Positions 1 through 7,394 of a DNA stretch of 23,222 nt are shown here, in pieces. Position 1 is the first letter of the stretch; each line of letters opens with the position of its first letter. The stretch lies in contig DATLZB010000252.1 in assembly GCA_035574175.1 (NCBI GenBank), positions 1 to 23,222 on the forward strand, written 5' to 3'. Source of the DNA: DATLZB01 sp035574175 (GTDB taxonomy: Bacteria; Pseudomonadota; Alphaproteobacteria; Rhizobiales; Hyphomicrobiaceae). The notes below the pieces were generated by a model. That model ran no database searches and was not told the origin of the DNA. It saw only the letters and a list, made by a program, of their open reading frames with translations. The position numbers and the translations under genes are program-made.

Positions 1-153
1 CGGTACGCGCCGCCCGAGCCACGCCCGCCCGGCGCGGTTCAGCAGCACGATGCCGACGCTCCTGCGCAAAGGCAGCAGCGGGCGCTCAGCACGCACCAGG
101 CGGCTACTGCGATCGAGTTCGGCGATGTCGGGCATCAAGAACCCCGCACGCAT
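1..153 (-). CDS. Second RppH-like Nudix hydrolase, N-terminal part only (runs off left edge)
   Basis: Reading leftward from an ATG at 153 gives 51 open codons to the window edge. Residues 31-50 (RSVGIVLLNRAGRAWLGRRV) match the first beta strands of RppH-type Nudix hydrolases and resemble the neighbouring complete gene (PCVGIMVINRAGLVWVGLRAD). The Nudix box itself would lie outside the window, so catalytic competence cannot be judged. An in-frame ATG at 135 is an alternative start; neither has a strong Shine-Dalgarno sequence. The first 30 residues are an extra N-terminal extension relative to the neighbour. It lies 103 bp downstream of rppH on the same strand, which makes a tandem pair of paralogues. 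The family removes pyrophosphate from mRNA 5' ends or cleaves dinucleoside polyphosphates; which applies here is unknown. Confidence 0.72.
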   Translation of the reverse strand, partial: MRAGFLMPDIAELDRSSRLVRAERPLLPLRRSVGIVLLNRAGRAWLGRRVP

Positions 154-256
154 CGGCTCATGCAGAATCCGAATGATAGGGGATTCTTGTGGAAACGCTA
201 TAAAAAACAGTTGACTTCGTAACTGGCTGGGCGAGTGGCGAAATGGGTGCGGGTCG

Positions 257-781
257 CTATCCGGCCGACTCGCCAAAGGGACGGGCGAGCGACGCGAACT
301 CCGCGACCACCGCCCGGTACACGTCGCGCTTGAACGGCACCACGGAGCGGACCAGGTCGCCGATGGGGATCCACTTCCAGGCAATGAACTCGGGCGCGTG
401 CCCGTTGGCCGGGGTGATGTCGATCTCGGCCTCGGAGCCCAAGAAGCGGACCGCGTACCACTTCTGCTTCTGTCCACGCCAGCGTCCGCCCCAGGCCTTC
501 CCCACGAGCTCAGCGGGAAGGTCGTAGGTAAGCCACCCGCTCGACTCGCCGATCACTTCAACGGTTCGGATGCCGGTCTCCTCGTAAAGCTCGCGCAGCG
601 CGGCGGCCCGCGGGTCCTCGCCGTCATCGATTCCGCCCTGCGGCATCTGCCACCACTGGCCCGGTCCTTCCGGCTCGTTGGGTATGTCGGCGCGCAGGCC
701 GACCCACACGAGGCCGGCGCGGTTGATCACCATGATGCCGACGCACGGCCGGTAGCCGAGCTTCTTGGGGGCAACAATCAT
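257..781 (-). CDS. rppH: RNA pyrophosphohydrolase (Nudix family)
   Basis: This 174-residue protein should convert 5'-triphosphorylated RNA to monophosphate, priming RNase E decay, or hydrolyse dinucleoside polyphosphates. The RppH-type N-terminus GYRPCVGIMVIN is followed by a complete Nudix box at about residues 49-71: G49, E55, then R63-E64-L65, E67-E68 and G70. The WWQMPQGG segment before it and the W-rich RWRGQKQKWY segment after it are typical of RppH/IalA proteins. The length is normal for alphaproteobacterial members. The start is taken as ATG at 781, which overlaps the folD stop by one base (TGATG) and implies translational coupling; a GTG one codon upstream is possible. It is the last gene of the compact YggT-DUF167-folD-rppH minus-strand block, followed by the partial paralogue at the left edge. 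Confidence 0.93.
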   Translation of the reverse strand: MIVAPKKLGYRPCVGIMVINRAGLVWVGLRADIPNEPEGPGQWWQMPQGGIDDGEDPRAAALRELYEETGIRTVEVIGESSGWLTYDLPAELVGKAWGGRWRGQKQKWYAVRFLGSEAEIDITPANGHAPEFIAWKWIPIGDLVRSVVPFKRDVYRAVVAEFASLARPFGESAG

Positions 782-1680
782 CACCAGCTTTCCAGGGTAC
801 CGGGGTACGCAACGCCCCTCTGACGGCAGGCCGCAGCGACCGTATTGCTCAGCAGCATGGCGATGGTCATCGGGCCGACTCCGCCAGGCACCGGAGTGAT
901 CGCCCCAGCGATCGCGGCGGCCTCGGCGAACGCCACATCGCCGACCAGCCTTGGCTTTCCGGCCCCCGTCTCGATGCGGTTGATGCCGACATCGATGACG
1001 ATCGCGCCCGGTCTGATCCAGTCGCCCCGCACCACCTCGGGACGTCCGACCGCCACCACCAGAAGCTCGGCGCGGCGCGCCACTTCCGGCAGGTTGCGGG
1101 TGCGCGAATGCGCCATCGTCACCGTGCAGCTCTCGCCGAGCAGGAGCTGCGCCATCGGCTTGCCGACGATGTTGGAGCGGCCGATCACCACCGCCTCCAG
1201 GCCTGCAAGGTCCGCCCGCACCGACTTGGCCAGCATCAGGCAGCCGGCGGGCGTGCAGGGCACCGGAGCGGGCTCGCCGCGGGCCAGCCGCCCGACGTTC
1301 AACGGGTGGAAGCCATCGACGTCCTTCATCGGGTCGATCGCCTCAATCACGTTGCGGGTGCTGATGTGGGGAGGAAGCGGCAGCTGGACGAGAATGCCGT
1401 GCACGTCCGCGTCGCGGTTCAGCGCGGTGATGAGCGCGACAAGCTCAGACTCGCTCACCGCTGCCGGCAGCCTATGGTCAATCGACCGCATGCCGGCATC
1501 GAGGGCCCGGCGCTGTTTGTTGCGCACGTAGAGGTTGCTCGCCGGGTTGTCGCCAACAAGAACGACCGCCACGCCGGGCACCAAGGCGTGCCGGCTCTTC
1601 AAGACGGCGACCATCTCGGCGACCTCGCGCCTGACCCGGACGGCGATCGCCTCTCCATCGATGATGCGGGCGGTGGTCAT
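781..1680 (-). CDS. folD: Bifunctional methylenetetrahydrofolate dehydrogenase / methenyltetrahydrofolate cyclohydrolase
   Basis: This 299-residue cytosolic enzyme interconverts 5,10-methylene-THF and 10-formyl-THF with NADP, supplying one-carbon units for purine and formyl-methionine synthesis. Visible FolD signatures are YVRNKQRR with the YxxxK catalytic lysine (around residue 55), LVQLPLP, DVDGFHPLNVG, the nucleotide-binding GRSNIVGKPMAQLL and the C-terminal PVPGGVGPMT loop. The length is slightly above the usual 280-290 residues because of a short C-terminal tail. The ATG at 1680 lies 9 bp after the DUF167 stop, and the stop overlaps the rppH start, so it is most likely co-transcribed with both. 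No key residue appears to be missing. Confidence 0.97.
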   Translation of the reverse strand: MTTARIIDGEAIAVRVRREVAEMVAVLKSRHALVPGVAVVLVGDNPASNLYVRNKQRRALDAGMRSIDHRLPAAVSESELVALITALNRDADVHGILVQLPLPPHISTRNVIEAIDPMKDVDGFHPLNVGRLARGEPAPVPCTPAGCLMLAKSVRADLAGLEAVVIGRSNIVGKPMAQLLLGESCTVTMAHSRTRNLPEVARRAELLVVAVGRPEVVRGDWIRPGAIVIDVGINRIETGAGKPRLVGDVAFAEAAAIAGAITPVPGGVGPMTIAMLLSNTVAAACRQRGVAYPGTLESW

Positions 1681-1689
1681 GTCGCGGTT

Positions 1690-2031
1690 CTAACCGGCGG
1701 CGCGCAAGGCAAGGGACTTGGCTTCGAGCAGGCGACGCAAGCGCAATTGATCGCCTTCGACTTTCACGCGTTTGAGGCGCGATCTGGGGCCTGCGACGAT
1801 GCTGACCCGGCTGCGGGGCACCTCAAGCCAGCGCGCAACGAGCGCCGCAAGCGCGCGGTTGGCCTCACCCTCCTGCGGCGCGGCCCGCACGCGAACCTTG
1901 AACGCCGCTCCATCGGCCGTCGGCCGTATCCCTTCTATAACCTCCTTCGAAGCCCTCGGATGCAAGTGAAAGCGGATGAAAACGCCTCCTGGGGCAAGGC
2001 GCCACGGACAGCTGTCGGTGCCCGCTCCCAT
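1690..2031 (-). CDS. DUF167 / YggU family small protein
   Basis: This 113-residue protein belongs to the UPF0235/DUF167 family (YggU), a small alpha/beta fold of unknown molecular role found across bacteria and eukaryotes. The recognisable core is FHLHPRASKEVIEG, then the conserved RAAPQEGEANRAL segment, then a GPRSRLKRVKVEG strand-turn-strand. The start is set at ATG 2031, which shares one base with the stop of the upstream YggT gene (TGATG); a GTG one codon earlier is the only alternative nearby. DUF167 next to YggT is a widely conserved pair (yggT-yggU), which supports both calls. The C-terminal 20 residues are rich in Leu, Ala and Arg and probably variable. Confidence 0.9.
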   Translation of the reverse strand: MGAGTDSCPWRLAPGGVFIRFHLHPRASKEVIEGIRPTADGAAFKVRVRAAPQEGEANRALAALVARWLEVPRSRVSIVAGPRSRLKRVKVEGDQLRLRRLLEAKSLALRAAG

Positions 2032-2321
2032 CACACGACCAGCTTGGCGATGTTCGGCAGCACCACAGCCTGAACGAAATAGCAGCCGATGAGCAGCACA
2101 ATCGGCGACAGGTCGAGGCCGCCGAGGTCGGGCATCACGCGCCGGATCGGCCGCAACAGCGGCTCGGTAACCGCGTTAAGCGCCTGCCAGAGCGAGCGTA
2201 CGAAGGGGTTGTAGGCGTTAATGACATTGAAGGCGATCAGCCAGGAGAAGATCACGGCGGCGATAACAACGTAAACGTAAAGTTGGATGAGATAGCTGAT
2301 GAAGGCGAGCAATTCGAGCAT
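2031..2321 (-). CDS. YggT family integral membrane protein
   Basis: This 96-residue inner-membrane protein has two hydrophobic helices, one near residues 5-28 (from LAFISYLIQLY) and one near 70-90 (LIGCYFVQAVVLPNI). They flank the family hallmark NPFVRSLWQALNAVTEPLLRPIRRVMP. YggT proteins have been linked to osmotic or ion homeostasis and, in some bacteria, to division or envelope organisation; the biochemical role is not settled. The reading frame is open further upstream to 2396, but that extension is Arg-rich and outside the family profile, so ATG 2321 (MLELLAFISY) is preferred. It is the first gene of the minus-strand block and faces the tRNA-Ala promoter. Confidence 0.9.
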   Translation of the reverse strand: MLELLAFISYLIQLYVYVVIAAVIFSWLIAFNVINAYNPFVRSLWQALNAVTEPLLRPIRRVMPDLGGLDLSPIVLLIGCYFVQAVVLPNIAKLVV

Positions 2322-2432
2322 TGGCCGGGCCCTTCCTGCGTTCGCTCGCCGCTTGGTGTAAACGCCGATGAAAGCGCGGGCAAGGGGCGTGGCCACAACC
2401 CGCGGGAGGGTCGCAGGAGGGTTCGGCGTTGC

Positions 2433-2462
2433 TTGACAAGGCCGAATCGCCGCACCTAAATG
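2433..2462 (+). promoter_or_regulatory. Sigma70-type promoter of tRNA-Ala
   Basis: A perfect -35 hexamer TTGACA (2433-2438), a 17-bp spacer and a -10-like CTAAAT (2456-2461) sit about 17 bp ahead of the mature tRNA 5' end at 2479. This predicts a very short leader, as expected for a stable-RNA gene. The match is by eye; the start site is inferred. Confidence 0.7.
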
Positions 2463-2478
2463 CGCTCTCCCTTCGCAT

Positions 2479-2554
2479 GGGGCCGTAGCTCAGATGGGAG
2501 AGCGCTGCAATCGCACTGCAGAGGTCAGGGGTTCGATTCCCCTCGGCTCCACCA
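2479..2554 (+). tRNA. tRNA-Ala, anticodon CGC
   Basis: This is a 76-nt canonical cloverleaf with encoded CCA (2552-2554). The acceptor stem GGGGCCG (2479-2485) pairs with CGGCTCC (2544-2550) and includes the G3:U70 wobble that defines alanine identity. The D arm GCTC/GAGC is followed by an anticodon stem CTGCA (2505-2509)/TGCAG (2517-2521) enclosing the loop ATCGCAC, so anticodon CGC lies at 2512-2514 and reads GCG. The T arm AGGGG-TTCGATT-CCCCT is complete. The gene is transcribed divergently from the YggT block and has its own promoter. No second copy of the 3' end occurs in the window. Confidence 0.98.
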
Positions 2555-2882
2555 ATTAAAGCAGCATCTTACTCGTTCTTCCCAAAATCCCGCCCGCCCG
2601 CTCCGGACGCGGTACGGCGTCGGGCTCCTCCAAATGCACGATGCCAAAAACCTGCTCTACGGAACAAACCTCAGCCATGTCTCGATAAGCTCATCGCGAG
2701 CCTGCGTCGAACTCTTAACGCAGAGAGCCGCCGGGCGGTGTTGCCAGCGTGCGGCGGCCTCCCTTCGCCTTTCAACGTGCTCAGGATCCACCCTTGCGAG
2801 GCGCGCCGCAGCGCGACGCACCCCGGTTGAAAACGCACGCACGCTTGTTCGACGTTGCTTTCTCACTCCCCGCCGGCGGGGG
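2555..2882. other. Gene-free interval with two REP-like GCTCA segments
   Basis: There is no convincing gene between the tRNA and the transporter stop. Short frames here have no recognisable domain or ribosome binding site. Two segments resemble the widespread REP-type motif whose core is TTCGACAAGCTCA: TCTCGATAAGCTCATCGCGA at 2680-2699 and TTTCAACGTGCTCAGGATCC at 2770-2789. Both match imperfectly. At 2868-2881 a perfect 14-bp palindrome CCCCGCCGGCGGGG sits just past the transporter stop codon. It could help end minus-strand transcription, but it lacks a U-tract. Confidence 0.35.
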
Positions 2883-5012
2883 TCAGAGCGAGGGGATTAG
2901 TCCCTTGATGCCGGGGAAAAGGTCTCCAAGCAGGGTCGGCGGCCAGGGGATGGTCAGGAGCTGATCGAACATCACGTAGATGAAGAGGGTGAGTACGATC
3001 GCCTGCGGTAGAACCAGGCGCCAGCTCTCCTTGCCCTCGATCCTCATGAAGGCGATGACGAACAGCGGTACCGTCGGGATCAGGCCGATGGTGGCCATCG
3101 AGATCATGAACGCCACCAGCCAGCCGAAGAAGATGGTAGCGCGGAGCACGATCGTGCGAGGTGGAATGTGCTCCGTTTCCGAGGCGAGGTCCATGTGGAT
3201 GGACTGCCCGCCGCCCGGAAGGACCTGGCCGGCGGCCGCGGCACCCTTCGCGATCGGTCTTGTGAACATGTTGTGCAGCAGGGCTGCCGTTGCGAATCCG
3301 ATGCCGATGGTGCCGACGATGGTAGGAACGATCCTGGCCTTGAAGTTCCAGAACGAGGCCTCGTAGACCATGATCGCGAACCAGGCGATGATCACGAGCG
3401 CAAACAGCTCGGCCACTCCCAATCGCGGCGGGCCGTACATGCGAAGGACCCCGCCAAGACCGCCGTGCGCTCGAAAGGTTTGGATGACGGGACGCAGCAG
3501 GCTCAGGATTGCCATCACGAACAGGATCAGCACAGCCCAACGCGCGTGCACGATGGGCAAGGTCATACTCTGGCCCAGAATCTCGAAAGTGCCGAGTTCG
3601 ATCCTGGGGATCAGCCAATCGGTGCCGTAGCGCTCGATCGAGATGAAAAGATAGCGCTCGAGGATGTCGCCGAGCACGAAGCCCAAGATGAACGGCGGCC
3701 GCGGCCACTTCATCTGCTTCATGGTCCAGCCGAGCACGCCAAACAGCAAGAGCGCGTAGAGATCGCCCCAATTGCGCGAACCCTCGAAGGCGCCGATGTA
3801 AATGATGCCGAGCACGGAGGGCAGGATCAGCGTGTATCTGAGCGTGGCCAGCTTGGCGAACTGGCCGCTGAACAGATAGCACATGCCGGCGCCCAGGATG
3901 TTGGCCAGCGCCACGCTCCACACCATCGAGTAGGTGAAGTTCAAATGCTTGGTCAGCATGTCCGGTCCCGGCACCAAGCCGTGGATGAGGAAGGCGCCGA
4001 GCAGGATCGCCATGCCGGCGCTGCCTGGGATGCCGAACGCCACGGTCGGCACCAAGGCACCGCCTTCTTTGGCGTTGTTGGAGCTTTCCGAGGCGATGAC
4101 GCCGCGCACGTCGCCCTTGCCGAACGTCTCCTTGGCCCCCTTCTCGGTCTTGATGGCGTGACCGTAGGCGAGCCAGTCGATGATCGAGCCGCCGATGCCG
4201 GGGACAGCGCCCATGATGGCACCGATCCAGCTGCAGCGCAGAATGAGCCACCAGTGCTTGAAGCAGTCGGCAGCGCCGCGCAGCATCCCGGATCGGGCGC
4301 TGTACTTCATCTCGCCCGAGATGGACGTGCGCGCGATGAGCAGATCGCAAAGCTCAGGCAGAGCGAAGATGCCGAGCACGAGCGGCAAAAGCTTCACCCC
4401 TTCCCAAAGATAAAGACTGTCGAGGGTCCAGCGCAGCGTACCGGTCTGCGGATCGGAGCCGACCATGGCCAGCATGACCCCCAACCCCGCCATCGCCACA
4501 CCCTTCAGCGGTGTTCGTCCCGACAGCACCGAAACCGTCGAAATGCCGAATACCGCAAGGGCAAGCATCTCCGGAGAGCCAAAGGAAAGCATCAGCGGCC
4601 GCAGCAGCGGAATCGAGACCGCCATCAGTGCGGCGCCAAAAATGCCGCCCATCATTGAGGACATGTAGGCTGCGCTCAGCGCGCGTCCTGCTTCGCCGCG
4701 CTGCGCCATGGGCAGACCGTCGAGTACGGTTGCGGCGGACCCTGCGCCGCCCGGCACGCCGAACAGCACGGCAGGGATGGGATCGCCGGTAGCGGTTGTG
4801 GAGCCCAAACCCAACAGGAAGGCAAAGGCCGTATACGGATCCATGCTGAAGGTGAAGGGCAGTAGCATGGCCGTACCGGCGAGCCCGCCGATGCCAGGGA
4901 GAATGCCAAGCACGAGCCCCAGCACACAGCCCAACGACAGGAACATCAGCCGGTAAGGGTCCATGATGATCAGCAAGGCTTCGCCTGCTGCGGTAAGCAT
5001 ATCGCCTGCCAT
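2883..5012 (-). CDS. Tripartite tricarboxylate transporter permease, TctA-TctB fusion
   Basis: This 709-residue polytopic inner-membrane protein should be the transport channel of a TTT-family secondary carboxylate importer. The first ~500 residues are TctA-like. They carry two repeats of the family motif, PGIGG at about 39-43 and again at about 270-274, each followed by an FG[VI]PG[GS]AG loop (about 84-91 and 326-333), which reflects the inverted internal duplication. From about residue 535 the sequence changes to a TctB-like small subunit of four hydrophobic segments (start LGVAELFALVIIAW; WNFKARIVPTIVGTIGIG). TctA alone is usually ~500 residues, so large and small subunits appear fused. 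A periplasmic TctC binding protein, normally adjacent, is not in this window. It is divergent from the ThDP enzyme gene at 5616. The ATG at 5012 has only a weak GA-rich ribosome site. Substrate unknown; most relatives move di- or tricarboxylates or aromatic acids. Confidence 0.9.
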   Translation of the reverse strand: MAGDMLTAAGEALLIIMDPYRLMFLSLGCVLGLVLGILPGIGGLAGTAMLLPFTFSMDPYTAFAFLLGLGSTTATGDPIPAVLFGVPGGAGSAATVLDGLPMAQRGEAGRALSAAYMSSMMGGIFGAALMAVSIPLLRPLMLSFGSPEMLALAVFGISTVSVLSGRTPLKGVAMAGLGVMLAMVGSDPQTGTLRWTLDSLYLWEGVKLLPLVLGIFALPELCDLLIARTSISGEMKYSARSGMLRGAADCFKHWWLILRCSWIGAIMGAVPGIGGSIIDWLAYGHAIKTEKGAKETFGKGDVRGVIASESSNNAKEGGALVPTVAFGIPGSAGMAILLGAFLIHGLVPGPDMLTKHLNFTYSMVWSVALANILGAGMCYLFSGQFAKLATLRYTLILPSVLGIIYIGAFEGSRNWGDLYALLLFGVLGWTMKQMKWPRPPFILGFVLGDILERYLFISIERYGTDWLIPRIELGTFEILGQSMTLPIVHARWAVLILFVMAILSLLRPVIQTFRAHGGLGGVLRMYGPPRLGVAELFALVIIAWFAIMVYEASFWNFKARIVPTIVGTIGIGFATAALLHNMFTRPIAKGAAAAGQVLPGGGQSIHMDLASETEHIPPRTIVLRATIFFGWLVAFMISMATIGLIPTVPLFVIAFMRIEGKESWRLVLPQAIVLTLFIYVMFDQLLTIPWPPTLLGDLFPGIKGLIPSL

Positions 5013-5615
5013 TTCTCGTCAGCCCCGAGGTCTACTTTGGCTATTAGTCCAATACGGCCGGTCCGCTGCGTCGTCAGCGGCATCGGCCCGCGTCATCATT
5101 GGCTCTGTCTTCGTCTTTAAGTGGTGCTTTGAAGCGCCACCTCGATGTCGGTCTTACTGTTTGCTCAAAGGTGCAAGTCTTCCGCACCGGCACCACGCGT
5201 TGTTACGTCTTCCGTTCGGCCGGCGTTGGCGTCGGTAGAACGCAGCCGGGTTGACGATAACCGGCCGCTCCAGCGGCGGCTTCGGTGCAGGAGGGGGAGC
5301 AGCCTCTCTTGAAACGACAGGAAAGCGCCGTACAGAGACGGACGAAGGCATTGGCTTGATCTCCCCGGCGTCTTTCCCAACAAAAGCAACCGCCGCCCGA
5401 CTCGGGCGCGGTCCACGTTTCGCTTGTTCTTCCGCTCGACTATAAGCAGAAGATGAAGCAATACGGAAGTCCGTGTCACGCACCCGGCTTGCATTTGGTT
5501 AGGGGGGCACAGTTGCCAGCCACGAATTCCAACCTGCGGGATCGGCGTCGTTTTTTACGAGTCGACCGCAAAGCGAATTCTGATCCCTTGGTTGAACCTA
5601 TGATGGAGGAGAGGC
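5013..5615. other. Divergent intergenic region (603 bp), possible small proline-rich ORF
   Basis: This region separates the divergent transporter and ThDP-enzyme genes and presumably holds both promoters; I could not find a convincing -35/-10 pair. A minus-strand frame 5154-5483 (109 codons, ATG at 5483) is open and includes a proline-rich stretch (APPPAPKPPLERPVIVNP) with GC-rich third positions typical of local genes. It has no ribosome binding site, its two ends use unusual codons, and I recognise no family. I treat it as an unlikely or decayed gene. A strong Shine-Dalgarno GGAGGAGAGG at 5605-5614 belongs to the plus-strand gene. Confidence 0.3.
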
Positions 5616-7382
5616 ATGCATCTCGACCGGATTGAGGGAGCGCCGGACCCGGCGGTGGCGTGGGGCAGCGATGTCGCGGCCCAGATGTTGCGCAGGTTCG
5701 GGATCCCCTATGTCAGCCTCAATCCGGGAGCGAGCTACCGTGGGCTGCATGACAGCCTGGTCAACCATCTCGGCAACGAAAGGCCGGGTATCATCCTGTG
5801 CCTCCACGAGGACCACGCGGTCGCCATCGCCCACGGCTACGCCAAGGCGACGGGTGAGCCGATGGCGTGCGTGCTGCACAGCAACGTCGGCCTTCTGCAC
5901 GGTATGATGAGCCTGTTCAACGCCTGGTGCGATCGGGTGCCGATGTTCGTCCTAGGCGCTACCGGTCCGGTCGACTCCACGAAGCGGCGGCCGTGGATCG
6001 ACTGGATCCATACTTCCAAAGACCAGGGCGGGCTTATCCGCGATTTCATCAAGTGGGACGATCAACCAACGTCGGCGGAAGCGCTGGTCGAGTCCATGTG
6101 CCGCGCCAACATTCTGACGCGCTCCGCTCCGACGGCGCCGGTCTACATCTGCCTTGACGCCGGACTGCAGGAGACGCGGCTCGAGAAGGAGCCGGAATGG
6201 CCGGACCTCGCCCGCTACACGCCGCCGGCCTCGCCGCGGCCGGCGCGCTCCGCGATCGAGCAGGTCAAGGGGCTGCTTGAGGGCGCCAAGCGGCCGCTGA
6301 TGATGGTTGGCCGGGGGAGGCGAACGAGCGAGGCGTGGGCAGCGCGTGTCAAGCTTGCCGAGCGACTCGGTGCGTGCGTCATGTCGGATCTGAAGACGCC
6401 GGCCGCGTTCCCCACGGATCACCCGGCCCACGTCGTGCAGCCGTTTAACCAGGTGCCCAATCCGGCGCGTGAACTCATCTGCTCCGCCGACCTCGTCCTT
6501 GCGCTTGACTGGGTCGACCTTGCCGGCTGCCTGCGTGCGTCGAGTTCGGTAGGCAGAGTGACGGCGAAAATCATCGCGGTGTCGCTCGACCAGCACTTGC
6601 ACAACGGTGCACATATGGACCACCAGGGGTTGGCGCCCGCTGACGTGCGGATCGCGGCGGAGGCGGATGAAGTGGTGGCCGATCTGCTCGAGGCGCTGGG
6701 TCCGGGCAAGAAAGCGCCCTGGCACGATCCGATTCCGCCCAAGCGCAGGGATGAAAGCTCAGCAGTGACGCTGCCCAGGGTCGCTTCGGCGCTACGCAAG
6801 GCCTTCACGGACCCCGACAAGGTGAGCTTCGCGTCCCTGTGCCGGGGCTGGCCGACCGACATCTGGCCCCTGCGCGATCCGCTGTCGTATCTCGGCAAGG
6901 ACGGCGGCGGTGGCATCGGCTCCGGGCCCGGCATCTCGGTCGGGGTGGCGCTCGCGCTGCACACGCGTGGCCGACAGACCGTGTCGGTGCTCGGTGACGG
7001 CGACTTCGCCATGGGCGCCAATGCCTTGTGGTCGGCGGTCCGGCACCGCATCCCGATCCTGTTCCTCGTCAACAACAACCGCTCCTATTACAACGACGAG
7101 CTGCATCAGGAGACGGTTGCAAAGCGGCGCGGTCGGGAGGCCGGCAACCGCTGGGTCGGGCAGCGGCTGTCGGATCCGGACGTCAACTTTGCCAAGCTGG
7201 CCGAAGCGCAAGGTGCTATCGGCATCGGCCCGGTGCAGACCGCGGCCGAGATCGCGCCAGCCATCGAGAAGGGCGTCGAAGTGCTGAACTCTGGAGGCGT
7301 CGCGGTCGTTGATTTCCACATCACGCCGGGGGAGGAACGACATGCGCAGGCCGCGCTCGGCGTACGCAAGACGGATCAGTGA
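5616..7382 (+). CDS. Thiamine diphosphate-dependent enzyme, acetolactate synthase / benzoylformate decarboxylase superfamily
   Basis: This 588-residue protein has the three-domain layout of ThDP-dependent 2-oxoacid decarboxylases and synthases. The N-terminal PYR domain (about 15-190) carries the cofactor-activating glutamate E65 in CLHEDHAVAIAHGYAKATG. A central domain spans about 220-370. The C-terminal PP domain has the Mg-ThDP motif GDGDF at 460, ending with NNN near 488. No FAD- or substrate-specific signature lets me choose between decarboxylase, carboligase or lyase, so the reaction is open. The segment GPVDSTKRRPWIDWIHTSKD resembles a family of large-subunit-like proteins often found beside carboxylate transporters and dehydrogenases. 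The ATG at 5616 is fixed by GGAGGAGAGG just upstream. Stop codons of this gene and the oxidoreductase at 7395 converge 12 bp apart. Divergence from the TctAB-like importer suggests the imported acid, or a product of it, is the substrate. Confidence 0.88.
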   Translation: MHLDRIEGAPDPAVAWGSDVAAQMLRRFGIPYVSLNPGASYRGLHDSLVNHLGNERPGIILCLHEDHAVAIAHGYAKATGEPMACVLHSNVGLLHGMMSLFNAWCDRVPMFVLGATGPVDSTKRRPWIDWIHTSKDQGGLIRDFIKWDDQPTSAEALVESMCRANILTRSAPTAPVYICLDAGLQETRLEKEPEWPDLARYTPPASPRPARSAIEQVKGLLEGAKRPLMMVGRGRRTSEAWAARVKLAERLGACVMSDLKTPAAFPTDHPAHVVQPFNQVPNPARELICSADLVLALDWVDLAGCLRASSSVGRVTAKIIAVSLDQHLHNGAHMDHQGLAPADVRIAAEADEVVADLLEALGPGKKAPWHDPIPPKRRDESSAVTLPRVASALRKAFTDPDKVSFASLCRGWPTDIWPLRDPLSYLGKDGGGGIGSGPGISVGVALALHTRGRQTVSVLGDGDFAMGANALWSAVRHRIPILFLVNNNRSYYNDELHQETVAKRRGREAGNRWVGQRLSDPDVNFAKLAEAQGAIGIGPVQTAAEIAPAIEKGVEVLNSGGVAVVDFHITPGEERHAQAALGVRKTDQ

Positions 7383-7394
7383 GGAGCCGTTCGG

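Noticed and set aside
2479..2554. tRNA-Ala 3' end as an integration site for an island covering the catabolic genes
   Set aside because: No direct repeat of the tRNA 3' end, no integrase and no change in base composition was seen in the window.
2657..2866. A 69-codon minus-strand frame downstream of the tRNA
   Set aside because: Its translation (VDPEHVERRREAAARW) resembles the translation of repeat-derived sequence rather than a protein family, and it has no ribosome site.
2868..2881. GC palindrome as the transporter terminator
   Set aside because: It has no loop-forming spacer and no U-tract on the minus strand.
2863..4658. Long open frames of about 495 codons on both strands overlapping the transporter
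   Set aside because: They are Arg/His/Gln-rich translations without motifs, and the transporter frame has clear TctA motifs throughout. High GC keeps the other frames open.
5154..5483. A 109-codon proline-rich minus-strand frame as a real gene
   Set aside because: No ribosome binding site, mixed codon use, no family recognised, and an overlapping frame of equal length on the same strand is also open.
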